From the NCBI GenBank assembly GCA_900545525.1, contig UQZX01000004.1, forward strand, positions 76,633-140,632: a stretch of DNA of 64,000 bases, read 5' to 3'. This stretch comes from an uncultured Prevotella sp. (GTDB lineage Bacteria > Bacteroidota > Bacteroidia > Bacteroidales > Bacteroidaceae). A program made the translations under genes and the position numbers. The notes beneath the pieces were generated by a model, which was given only the letters and a program-made list of their open reading frames with translations, searched no databases and was not told the DNA's origin. Shown here piece by piece: positions 25,411 through 33,677 of the stretch. The stretch's first letter is position 1. Each line of letters opens with the position of its first letter.

Positions 25411-27639
25411 TTAGGAGGTAGCGCGGGTGCCGTCTCCGGCATCGACAAGCGACACCATGAGCCTGTATCCCACTGGCGTTATGCCGTTACGCTCAAGCAT
25501 GTGCCAGTCGTTTATAAACACCGTCTCTGTCGTCAAAGGCTCTCCGCCCTGCCCTTCTGTGTCTTTCTCAACTTCCTTATACTTTCTGAAAAGGGTAACC
25601 GCCGCCGACAAGTCGCCGCGGAACCACTTGCAATATCCGGCATTCAGCCAGTCGCTGCCCGTCACCTTGTCACTGCCGAGCAGCCGTTCATATTCCTTTT
25701 CCGCCTGTTCAAGCCTGCCCTGCCCCATCAGTCCCCATGCCAGCACACGCACCGTCTCAAGCGATTCCGGGTGTTCATAGTTCAGTTTATACAGCAGAGT
25801 CACGGCTTCGTCGTATTTATCCGTCTCGGTAAGCGCCACACAATAATTCAGCGCATATCCCATATTGTCAGGATTGAGCATGCACAATTTCTCATAGTGC
25901 ATCTCCGCCTCTTCCGGCTCACCCTGCACAAGACACGCCTTTGCAAGCATTGCCGTGGCACGCTCGTTGTCGGGCTGCAGCTCGAGAATGCGGTCGAAGC
26001 GGTCCATTGCCATGTCCGTCCGCGCCGTGTCAAAATAATAGATGCCCTCTGCCATGAGCCATTTCACGTCGTCATCGTCATGATAGCTGCCTACGAGCAC
26101 CGACAGGGAGTCGTAGTCCTTGCGCTTAAGCATGAAAGAAGCGAGTTCCGCCATGTGGCGGTTTAGTCCCTCGTGCCTGAACATGGCACCTGCGACAAAG
26201 ACATGCGACGGCGATGAGAACGCCTTTGCCAGATAGTCACGCTGCGGGAAAAGACGGAAAAAGCGAAAGAGGTCTTGCAGATACATGCGCCGGATATACG
26301 CCGGACTGGACTTGTCCATATCCGAAACGGCATGTCCTATAGCGTCTCCGCTGCCGAGCATTTCGCGCATGCTGTCGGGCAGTTTGTCTATTATCGATGC
26401 CATTGCAAGCACAAACGAATATTTGTCACTGTCGCAGAACGGACCGTTGTCGAGCAGAAACTGCATGAAACGGCTGTTGTCAAGCTTGTCCGCCGTATAT
26501 GATATGTCAGCATGTTCGGTAAAGAAAGGACAGAACCAGTTGGCGATGCTGCTGAAAAACGTAAATCTCTTCATCTGCGAAAAGCCTCCGAAATAAATGT
26601 CCGAACCCGCCTTCTGCATGTCCATCATCTTCCTGAAGCTTGCCTCCATGTCTTCCATGGCATGTTCAGAGGCACCCGAGTCGAAGACATCCTGCATGGG
26701 GTCTTCCTCCTTTTCCGTTATTCCGAAGCGCGTAACGCTGAAGTTGTTGTTCTTGAGCAGTGTGGGCATGATGTCCTTCTGTATCCTGTCGTGGTCTTTT
26801 TCGGCATCCATGCAGAATGCTATCTGCTTCTGCAGGTCGGCAATCTCGCGTGCCGTACGTTCGTCGGCACATGCCTCGCGCACCATGCCGTCACACCCGG
26901 GGAAGAGAACAAAGCCAAGGTCGGCATCTCCAGGGAAGCCGGTAAGTGCAAACACCCACCCTACGAGGGCACGCTGACGCAGATGCTCGTCGTGGCTCTT
27001 AAGATAGACATTCATCATCACCGAGAACTTGCGCGGGTCGAAACAGTTCATCGCCGCAAGCATCACGGCACTGACAATAAGCCGCGCGTCGACGGTATCG
27101 ACGACGGGAGACAGGAGAATGTCTTCCATAAAGGCGGCATCGTTGTCGTTCCACTGCGGTGATATCATGATGCGGGCAAACAATGCCTGCATTGCCTCGT
27201 TGTGACGGCTGTATACCGCCCGTGCCTTGGTGCGTCGCGTTTCCTCGTTCTCAAGACCGAGGAGAGCAACGTCCGTAACATAGTTCTCAAGCATGGAGCG
27301 TATCTCTTCATTGCCCTTGGGGCAATATGCCGCACGCCTCGAGGCCTCGGCAAAAGGAGGACATACGCTTATAAGACATGCCATGCGCATGTTGCCCACC
27401 GTACGGTAAAGCCTTTGCAGCAGCCCGAGATATACGTTGTCGCGCTCGGGGTCGTCATATCCGAGACTGATATAGTCAACCATGCGTCTGTAATCTTCCG
27501 CTATCCTGTCCACTTCGTCCGCATATCCGGCAAGGATGTCCCTGCCGATGACATCGCGCACACCGCGCAGGGCACTCTCCATATTTAGCGCGGCAATGCC
27601 AGCGAGCGCCGCCTTAAGTTGTTCTGATGCTTTCTTCAT
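25411..27639 (-). CDS. TPR-repeat protein of unknown function
   Basis: A 742-residue protein without signal peptide. The N-terminal 480 residues are helical and unfamiliar (MKKASEQLKAALAGIAALN...). From about residue 530 to 700 there are tetratricopeptide repeats, for example RFDRILELQPDNERATAMLAK and LNPDNMGYALNYCVAL. TPRs bind partner proteins, so a scaffold role is likely. The gene starts 7 nt after the end of the upstream lipoprotein gene, so the two are cotranscribed. Confidence 0.75.
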   Translation of the reverse strand: MKKASEQLKAALAGIAALNMESALRGVRDVIGRDILAGYADEVDRIAEDYRRMVDYISLGYDDPERDNVYLGLLQRLYRTVGNMRMACLISVCPPFAEASRRAAYCPKGNEEIRSMLENYVTDVALLGLENEETRRTKARAVYSRHNEAMQALFARIMISPQWNDNDAAFMEDILLSPVVDTVDARLIVSAVMLAAMNCFDPRKFSVMMNVYLKSHDEHLRQRALVGWVFALTGFPGDADLGFVLFPGCDGMVREACADERTAREIADLQKQIAFCMDAEKDHDRIQKDIMPTLLKNNNFSVTRFGITEKEEDPMQDVFDSGASEHAMEDMEASFRKMMDMQKAGSDIYFGGFSQMKRFTFFSSIANWFCPFFTEHADISYTADKLDNSRFMQFLLDNGPFCDSDKYSFVLAMASIIDKLPDSMREMLGSGDAIGHAVSDMDKSSPAYIRRMYLQDLFRFFRLFPQRDYLAKAFSSPSHVFVAGAMFRHEGLNRHMAELASFMLKRKDYDSLSVLVGSYHDDDDVKWLMAEGIYYFDTARTDMAMDRFDRILELQPDNERATAMLAKACLVQGEPEEAEMHYEKLCMLNPDNMGYALNYCVALTETDKYDEAVTLLYKLNYEHPESLETVRVLAWGLMGQGRLEQAEKEYERLLGSDKVTGSDWLNAGYCKWFRGDLSAAVTLFRKYKEVEKDTEGQGGEPLTTETVFINDWHMLERNGITPVGYRLMVSLVDAGDGTRATS

Positions 27640-27646
27640 GTCTTCC

Positions 27647-28570
27647 TCACTTGTTTTTCAGCCACTGTCCGGCTGCCTCCAGGTCTTTCGTCCGGGGCTG
27701 CGCGGCGTGTCTGTACTTCATTTCCGGCAGGGCTGCGACGACCTTCCCGTCCACCTTGCAGTATTTTCTGATTGTTTCGGCATAGTGTCTTACGCCGTTC
27801 TTGTTTATCATGTCGCATGCCCTGTCGTATGCCTTGACAAAAGCCTCCTCCTGCCTGCGGCGGTGCACGTCGCGCGGAAGAGACCCGTAAAGCGCCACCA
27901 CGCCCAGCCACAAGTCTTTATCGCGGCTGTCCATCAGCACCACATGCTTGTGCATGCGCGCCGCCGTAGCATGCGGTTCAGAAAGGAACATGGCATCCAT
28001 TTCGTTGTTGAGCAGCATCCCAAGCCTCACACCGGGGTCGTTTATCTGTATCCTGAACACATGGTCGGATACGAGTCCGGCGCTGTCAACAGCATAGTCT
28101 CCCAGCATGTCGGTTGCCGAAAAGCGTGTCATCGCCATCATTTTGTCCTTCAGCTGCTTTATATGCCTTATGCGCGCCTGACGGTTGGACACCAGCTGCC
28201 AGTATGCGTTGGTGGCGGCGGCATACCTCAGCGGCACCCCCTGCCCCGCCATCCGCCGGCAACAGACAAGGTCGGTGACAGCTGCCTGAAGCTGTCCTGC
28301 CCGGAAAGCGGCATCGCAGTCTATCGCTGCACCATACGGGCGCAGCCTTACATCGACACCGAGCGAGTCGAAAAGATGTTCTTCATGCGCCACATAGACG
28401 GGAAGGCAGTCGAGCGTTGGCTGCACGCCCACCTTGAAAGCAAGCGAATCAAGAGTTTTCAGGCGTGCACGCTCCTGCGCGGAAAGACGCTCCGCCTCGT
28501 CCTTAGAAGGTCCGCATGCAATGACAAGCACCGCCGTCAGAAGCGTCAGAAATATGCTGTTTATTTTCAT
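27647..28570 (-). CDS. Lipoprotein resembling periplasmic binding proteins (NMT1/TauT type)
   Basis: The frame is open to 28711, but the sensible start is the ATG at 28568-28570 (or the one just before), which gives MKINSIFLTLLTAVLVIACG, a lipoprotein signal with lipobox Cys at residue 19. The mature part (KVGVQPTLDCLPVYVAHEEHLFDSLGV...) resembles type 2 binding proteins of the NMT1/THI5 and nitrate/taurine type, with an acidic cleft region around AAIDCDAAFRAGQLQAAVTD. No permease or ATPase gene is adjacent, so transport is unproven. It heads an operon with the TPR gene. Confidence 0.75.
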   Translation of the reverse strand: MKINSIFLTLLTAVLVIACGPSKDEAERLSAQERARLKTLDSLAFKVGVQPTLDCLPVYVAHEEHLFDSLGVDVRLRPYGAAIDCDAAFRAGQLQAAVTDLVCCRRMAGQGVPLRYAAATNAYWQLVSNRQARIRHIKQLKDKMMAMTRFSATDMLGDYAVDSAGLVSDHVFRIQINDPGVRLGMLLNNEMDAMFLSEPHATAARMHKHVVLMDSRDKDLWLGVVALYGSLPRDVHRRRQEEAFVKAYDRACDMINKNGVRHYAETIRKYCKVDGKVVAALPEMKYRHAAQPRTKDLEAAGQWLKNK

Positions 28571-28680
28571 CATGAAAGTTGTTTTATTAAAAAAAGGCAG
28601 CCCGATGCCGTTAAACACGAGTCGCCTTTGCTGATTGTTATTAATGTGCGATATTAGCCATGAATGTTGTTTTGTACGGG

Positions 28681-28688
28681 CAAAGATA
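28681..28688 (-). promoter_or_regulatory. Promoter of the lipoprotein-TPR operon
   Basis: TATCTTTG on the minus strand, about 110 nt before the lipoprotein start, matching the -7 consensus. It is divergent from the radA promoter. Confidence 0.5.
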
Positions 28689-28806
28689 GAAAGTTTTTCC
28701 GACTGTGACAAACTTTACAATGAAAAATACGCCTGTACGGGGCAACTTGAATGCCGCGGGTATATATAAATATGTGACACATGGATGCAATGTCGATATT
28801 TTTGCG

Positions 28807-28814
28807 TACTTTTG
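28807..28814 (+). promoter_or_regulatory. Promoter of radA (-7 element)
   Basis: TACTTTTG, only 19 nt before the radA ATG, so the leader would be very short. TATTTTTG at 28797-28804 is a second, overlapping candidate. Confidence 0.55.
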
Positions 28815-28833
28815 CGTACAAACTAATTAAAAA

Positions 28834-30225
28834 ATGGCAAAGGACAAGACGGTATACGTGTGCTCCGACTGCGGGCAGGAGTCGGCAAAATGGATAGGGA
28901 AATGCCCTGGATGCGGACACTGGAACACATTCAAGGAGTTTAAGATATCGGCAGACACGGGGCAGGCTGCGGCGCGCTCAGCGGCATATACCATGCGCAC
29001 TGCCAAAGGCAGGGGCGGTAGCCGGCCGCTCTTCCTGCATGAGATACAGGCTAAGAACGAGCCGAGGATTGACATGAACGACGCTGAGCTTAACCGCGTG
29101 CTGGGCGGCGGACTGGTGCCGGGGTCTATAGTGCTGCTCGGAGGCGAACCGGGAATAGGCAAGAGCACGCTGACGCTACAGACGATATTGAGGCTGCCAG
29201 GGCAGAAAATACTATATGTAAGCGGTGAGGAAAGTGCCGGACAACTGAAAATGCGTGCCGAAAGGATTGAACATCCCGACAACGGCAACTGCATGATACT
29301 GTGCGAGACATCGCTTGAGCGCATCTTCGACAACATAAGGGAAACGGTGCCCGACATCGTCGTCGTAGACTCGATACAGACGATAAGCACGGAAAACGCG
29401 GACAGCCCGGCTGGAAGCATCACGCAGGTGCGTGAGTGTGCAAGCGCGCTGCTGCGCTTCGCAAAGTCGGGCGGCACGCCGGTGATACTGATAGGACACA
29501 TCAATAAGGAGGGCTCGCTCGCAGGTCCCAAAATTCTCGAACACATAGTGGATACCGTAATACAGTTTGAAGGAGACCAGCACTACATGTACCGCATACT
29601 GCGCTCGATAAAGAACAGGTTCGGCAGCACGTCGGAGCTGGGCATATACGAGATGAGGCAAGACGGGCTGCGGCAGGTCAGCAATCCTTCGGAACTGTTG
29701 CTCACGAAAGACCACGACGGACTGAGCGGCGTGGCAATTTCGTCGGCGATAGAAGGTGCAAGACCGTTTCTCGTCGAGACCCAGGCGCTTGTCTCGTCTG
29801 CTGCCTACGGCACGCCGCAACGCTCGGCGACGGGCTTCGACCAGCGCCGTCTCAACATGCTGCTTGCCGTGCTCGAAAAGCGCGTGGGCTTCAAGCTTAT
29901 GCAGAAAGACGTTTTCCTGAACATCGCGGGCGGGCTGCGCGTCACCGACCCCGCAATGGACCTAAGCGTGATTGCTGCCGTGCTGTCGAGCAACGTGGAC
30001 ACGGCAATCGAAACGGGCTGGTGCATGGCGGGAGAAGTGGGTCTGAGCGGCGAAGTGCGCCCCGTAAACCGCATAGAGCAGCGCATAGCCGAAGCCGGTA
30101 AACTGGGCTTCAGCCACATGATAGTGCCGCGGTATAACATGCAGGGACTCGACAGCCGCAAATACGGCATAGAGCTTGTGCCTGTAAGAAAAGTCGAAGA
30201 GGCGCTGAGAGCACTCTTCGGATAG
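28834..30225 (+). CDS. radA: DNA repair protein RadA (Sms)
   Basis: Branch-migration ATPase that acts with RecA in recombination. The 463-residue product has the N-terminal zinc finger CSDCG...CPGCG (residues 10-30), a RecA-like core with Walker A GGEPGIGKST near residue 108 and Walker B VVVDSIQT, and the RadA-specific KNRFGST motif near residue 265. A Lon-protease-like C-terminal domain (MDLSVIAAVLSSNVDT, AEVGLSGEVRPV-type segment) completes it. Normal length, no anomalies. Confidence 0.96.
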   Translation: MAKDKTVYVCSDCGQESAKWIGKCPGCGHWNTFKEFKISADTGQAAARSAAYTMRTAKGRGGSRPLFLHEIQAKNEPRIDMNDAELNRVLGGGLVPGSIVLLGGEPGIGKSTLTLQTILRLPGQKILYVSGEESAGQLKMRAERIEHPDNGNCMILCETSLERIFDNIRETVPDIVVVDSIQTISTENADSPAGSITQVRECASALLRFAKSGGTPVILIGHINKEGSLAGPKILEHIVDTVIQFEGDQHYMYRILRSIKNRFGSTSELGIYEMRQDGLRQVSNPSELLLTKDHDGLSGVAISSAIEGARPFLVETQALVSSAAYGTPQRSATGFDQRRLNMLLAVLEKRVGFKLMQKDVFLNIAGGLRVTDPAMDLSVIAAVLSSNVDTAIETGWCMAGEVGLSGEVRPVNRIEQRIAEAGKLGFSHMIVPRYNMQGLDSRKYGIELVPVRKVEEALRALFG

Positions 30226-30268
30226 GCAGGGACATGGCAACAGAAAATCATTTATACACATATACACT

Positions 30269-31078
30269 ATGAAAAGACAGCTTACAGCATTACTGATGTG
30301 CCTGCTCATCATCTCTTCCGGCATGGCACAGACAATGTTGCCACACCCCTGGCAGGGCAGACGCGTGGCTTATCTGGGAGACTCGATAACCGACCCGAAC
30401 CACAAAGCGGCAAAAAAGAAATACTGGGCGTTCCTTGAGGAGTGGCTCGGCATCACTCCCTTTGTATATGCCATAAGCGGCAGGCAGTGGAACGACATTC
30501 CGAGACAGGCGGAGAAGCTCAGGTCAGAGCACGGCGACGACTTCGACGCAATCATCATCTTCATCGGCACGAACGACTTCAACGCCGGAGTGCCCACGGG
30601 AACATGGTTTACGGAGAATGAAGAGGACATCGCCACAAACATCAACGAGCCGCAGGCAACGGAAAAGCGCAGGAAGCTGCATCCCGTCATGGCAGACAGC
30701 ACTTACTGCGGGCGCATAAACATTGCGCTGAGCACCGTGAAGAGAATGTTCCCCTATAAGCAGATTGTCGTAATGACGCCCATACACCGTTCCGTATACG
30801 TGTCAAAGACCGGGAAATGGCAGCAGCCGGACAACTGCTGCAACAAGAACGGGGAGTATCTGTCGGCATACATCGAGGAATCGAAGGCATGCGGCAACAT
30901 CTGGTCGGTGCCTGTAATAGACCTCAACGCCCTTTGCGGACTCAACCCGTCGCTGGACGAACACCGCCAGTACTTCAAGGACGGCGGTACGGACCTGCTG
31001 CATCCCAACGACAGGGGGCATGAGAGAATTGCGCGCACGATGATGTACCAGCTGCTCACCCTGCCCTGCACGTTCTGA
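30269..31078 (+). CDS. Secreted SGNH/GDSL-type hydrolase
   Basis: The 269-residue product has a signal peptide (MKRQLTALLMCLLIISSGMAQ). The four SGNH blocks are visible: GDSIT with the nucleophile Ser near residue 36, the Gly in ISGRQW, the Asn in FIGTNDF, and the catalytic Asp-His pair in LLHPNDRGHERIA. Such enzymes are esterases or acetylhydrolases, often acting on glycans; the substrate is unknown. It lies 43 nt after radA, probably by chance. Confidence 0.87.
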   Translation: MKRQLTALLMCLLIISSGMAQTMLPHPWQGRRVAYLGDSITDPNHKAAKKKYWAFLEEWLGITPFVYAISGRQWNDIPRQAEKLRSEHGDDFDAIIIFIGTNDFNAGVPTGTWFTENEEDIATNINEPQATEKRRKLHPVMADSTYCGRINIALSTVKRMFPYKQIVVMTPIHRSVYVSKTGKWQQPDNCCNKNGEYLSAYIEESKACGNIWSVPVIDLNALCGLNPSLDEHRQYFKDGGTDLLHPNDRGHERIARTMMYQLLTLPCTF

Positions 31079-31188
31079 GGTTGCAACCATACGCTGTGCC
31101 TATATATGATATATATGTACGCGTACATATATTAATGTGAGTTTTACGTTCGGACGGGTTCCTTCGTTCGGATTGTTCCATACAGTTC

Positions 31189-31224
31189 GTGCCAAGATAT
31201 AAAATAGATCTTATATCTTGGCAC
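31189..31224. repeat. Perfect 14-bp hairpin
   Basis: GTGCCAAGATATAA at 31189-31202 pairs exactly with TTATATCTTGGCAC at 31211-31224 over an 8-nt loop. It lies 110 nt after the SGNH gene. There is no clear T-run, so it is a weak terminator candidate for that gene or a processing site. Confidence 0.55.
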
Positions 31225-31328
31225 AACATTTTCCACACAATATAGCATGGAATTCCATACTACCTATTAAAGAATTCCGTACCATATAGCATGGAATTCC
31301 ATCCATGCAAGACAATATTCCATGCGGC
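31219..31328. repeat. 22-nt-period array with GAATTCCAT core
   Basis: Five successive 22-nt units start at 31219, 31241, 31263, 31285 and 31307. The units at 31241 and 31285 share TATAGCATGGAATTCCAT. The units between and after keep GAATTCCGT and ATATTCCAT at or within one base of the same register, and the first has TTTTCCAC. The GGAATTCC core is palindromic. Sequence differs from the other arrays but the period is the same. Confidence 0.6.
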
Positions 31329-31468
31329 ATCTTTCCGCGTCCAGACAGCCATGATGAAAATCACGGATTTCCGTTATTGCAGATAACAGGCTGTTGATTA
31401 TTTTTGCAATGTGCGTACGCAAGACATGGAATAACTGTAAAAGTAATTATATCCTAAAGACGAATAAC

Positions 31469-32170
31469 ATGAAAAAACATCATTATCTTATTGTCGCATC
31501 TGTGACATGCGCATTAATGGCTGGGTGCAGGAAAGGCGGTCCGTCTGTATCGGGACCGCTCGGCGAACTGCCACAGATTGTAAAAGAATATGACGGAAAG
31601 TTGGAAGACACGCGCAGGAAACTGGAGAAGGCTACAGACACCGACAAGATGCAGGCGCTGTTTGCAAAGGGTAGCGCCGTGAAGGAGGAAATGACGGCGC
31701 AGATAAAGAGCCGGAAGGAAAAGCTCATCGGAAAGGACATCGCGGGAGAGGTTTCTGGCGATGTACCCTTAAAGATAGTGGTGCCATTCAGGATAAAAAA
31801 CGTTACCGACAAGGGCAATATCGAGGTTACCGCAGAGGTGGAACTGACGGAAACAGGGACATACCTCAGCGACAACTCCGCCTTCTGCCTTTCGGACATA
31901 CGCGTGATAGCCGTGGGCGGAAACGAGAACGAAACGTACGTGCATGGCGGAGGGGCTTTCAGGACCGACGGACTGCCATACGCCGACAAATATGTCCTCG
32001 GAACAAAGGGATTTGTCACGATGTTCCTGCGGATAGAGCCGTGGAATGCAGACATGATGGGCAGCCTTTCCAAACTCGTCATCGCAAACAAGAAGAGCGA
32101 CAGATACGGCAAGGCGAAGGAGTACACCAAGAAGGCTAAGGAAGAGTATGAAAACATGTATAACAAATAA
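31469..32170 (+). CDS. Putative lipoprotein of unknown function
   Basis: From the ATG at 31469 the product has 233 residues, beginning MKKHHYLIVASVTCALMAGC, a lipoprotein signal with the Cys at residue 20. The mature part starts with a charged helix (EYDGKLEDTRRKLEKATDT) and then a beta-rich part (VPFRIKNVTDKGNIEVTAEV). The C-terminus is Lys-rich. No family recognised. It lies 10 nt upstream of another exported protein, so the pair likely works together at the envelope. Confidence 0.7.
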   Translation: MKKHHYLIVASVTCALMAGCRKGGPSVSGPLGELPQIVKEYDGKLEDTRRKLEKATDTDKMQALFAKGSAVKEEMTAQIKSRKEKLIGKDIAGEVSGDVPLKIVVPFRIKNVTDKGNIEVTAEVELTETGTYLSDNSAFCLSDIRVIAVGGNENETYVHGGGAFRTDGLPYADKYVLGTKGFVTMFLRIEPWNADMMGSLSKLVIANKKSDRYGKAKEYTKKAKEEYENMYNK

Positions 32171-32180
32171 CGTTTGACAA

Positions 32181-32789
32181 ATGAAAACAAAAGTATTGAC
32201 AATGGCGTGCATAATGGCATTCGCATTCGGCGCGCCGCAGACGGCAGGCGCACAGCTGGGGAAAATCATCAGTAAGGCGAAGAAAGCCGTGAAAGACGTG
32301 AACAACATCCTCGGCACACAGGACACGGGCACGGGTAACAAGGCGGCAGACGACACTCCTGCCGTGGCAGCGGTACCGATACCGGGCGGCGGAGAGATGC
32401 AAAACCCGCTTGCAAAGGCTATGGACGTGGAGCTTGTGGGTGCATACGGCAAGAGCTCTTCCCTGAACTACGGATCTGTTTACCTTGTCCTGAAGGTAAG
32501 AATGAACCTAAACATGACGAAGGCTTCGTTCGGGAGCGCAAACAACGTTAGGGGTATGGCTGTTGACGAGGAAGGAAACACTTATCCCCTGGACACCATG
32601 GGGGCATATCCGAAGGACATGACCGAGGGGCTGTTCGTCAAGGTTGTGCTTGACGATAAGGATCTTCAGTTCAAAGACGTGAGGAAAACGGCAAAGAAGA
32701 TGCAGATGATACGTCTTGGCGTTTACATCGATGCAAACCACCGCGGGGTGATAACATTCAAGGACGTGCCGATACAGTGGGAGGAATAG
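32181..32789 (+). CDS. Exported protein of unknown function
   Basis: A 202-residue protein with a signal peptide (MKTKVLTMACIMAFAFGAPQTAGAQ) and no lipobox. After a Lys-rich helix and a low-complexity linker (QDTGTGNKAADDTP) comes a beta-rich domain (VELVGAYGKSSSLNYGSVYL) that resembles the second half of its upstream neighbour in style. The function is unknown. Convergent with the response-regulator gene, from which it is separated by a large hairpin. Confidence 0.65.
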   Translation: MKTKVLTMACIMAFAFGAPQTAGAQLGKIISKAKKAVKDVNNILGTQDTGTGNKAADDTPAVAAVPIPGGGEMQNPLAKAMDVELVGAYGKSSSLNYGSVYLVLKVRMNLNMTKASFGSANNVRGMAVDEEGNTYPLDTMGAYPKDMTEGLFVKVVLDDKDLQFKDVRKTAKKMQMIRLGVYIDANHRGVITFKDVPIQWEE

Positions 32790-32797
32790 AATATCGG

Positions 32798-32929
32798 GAA
32801 GTTAAAGGAAGTCAGGAGAAGTCAAGGAAGTTAAAGGACAATTGTCTCGTGGTGTAAACCGCACCAGTGCTCTGCAACAAAGCATACGTCCTTTAACTTC
32901 CTTGACTTCTCCTGACTTCCTTTAACTTC
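32798..32929. repeat. Perfect inverted repeat, 42-nt arms, between convergent genes
   Basis: Arm 32798-32839 is exactly complementary to arm 32888-32929 with a 48-nt loop. The arm is itself internally repetitive, with GAAGTTAAAGGA occurring near both its ends. It starts 9 nt after one stop codon and ends 10 nt before the other, so RNA from either side would form it, which suits a two-way transcription end. The arm sequence belongs to the purine-rich family also seen at 25340-25410 and 49330-49440. Confidence 0.8.
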
Positions 32930-32938
32930 TTATTCTCA

Positions 32939-33616
32939 CTATTCCTCCCCCGCATAATCCGCCGGCATGATATACCCCATTGCCACCGCTTTCATCACAA
33001 GGTCGGCAATGTTACGCGCCTTCAGCTTTGCGAACAGGCTCTTGCGGTGGCTCTCCACCGTGTTCTCGCTGACAAACAGATGCGACGCAATCTCCTTCGA
33101 CGTATATCCGCGGGCAATGTCTCTCAACACCTCTATCTCGCGCAAGGACGGGATGTCGTTGCCCGTGTCAAACCTGCGCAGCGTCTTTCTGTATTCCGGA
33201 CAGAAATAACGGTCGCCGTTAAGAACGGTCACGATAGCCTCTATGATGCGTGAGAAGTCGGTCGTTTTATAAAGAATGGCGTTGACGCCGCGGTCGAGCA
33301 TCTGGCGTATGAGCCATATCTCCTCGTGTATGGTATTCACGATGATGCGGGCGTCGGCATATCTCGCCCTTATGGCGTCTATCAGCACAAATCCGTTCAC
33401 ATCGGGCATGCCTATGTCTACAATATACACATCAAAGCCATGCGACGGAAGAATGTCCATAAGCTCGGAAGACCTGCTGAAAGCAGCAACATTCCTGACG
33501 CCATACTTGTTCAGAAGGCTCTTAAATCCTTCAAGAACCAGCGCATGGTCGTCAACGATTGCAACAGACAAGTCCCGCAGCCTGTACGCAGCGGATATTT
33601 TTATATTGTCGTTCAT
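32939..33616 (-). CDS. NarL/LuxR-type response regulator
   Basis: From the ATG at 33614-33616 the product has 225 residues. The receiver domain shows the acidic pair in VAIVDDHALVLEG and the phospho-acceptor Asp in YIVDIGMPDVNG. A LuxR-type helix-turn-helix ends the protein (LREIEVLRDIARGYTSKEIA, VSENTVESHRKSLFAKL). An upstream in-frame ATG would add 23 residues that overlap the kinase gene and are unlike receivers. It follows the histidine kinase gene by 61 nt and is its evident partner. Confidence 0.9.
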   Translation of the reverse strand: MNDNIKISAAYRLRDLSVAIVDDHALVLEGFKSLLNKYGVRNVAAFSRSSELMDILPSHGFDVYIVDIGMPDVNGFVLIDAIRARYADARIIVNTIHEEIWLIRQMLDRGVNAILYKTTDFSRIIEAIVTVLNGDRYFCPEYRKTLRRFDTGNDIPSLREIEVLRDIARGYTSKEIASHLFVSENTVESHRKSLFAKLKARNIADLVMKAVAMGYIMPADYAGEE

Positions 33617-33677
33617 AGGCGCAAAATTATACTGCACGCCGCAACAATCAATCACGGGTTTCCGTGATTTTATCATA

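Larger units (their letters stand above)
31079..31468. other. Non-coding stretch with hairpin and 22-nt-period array
   Basis: No gene is visible. It contains a perfect 14-bp hairpin (31189-31224), an array of GAATTCC-containing 22-nt units (31219-31328) and, nearer the next gene, an A/T-rich leader. An open frame from 31394 runs in frame into the lipoprotein gene but lacks coding character before 31469. Confidence 0.5.
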
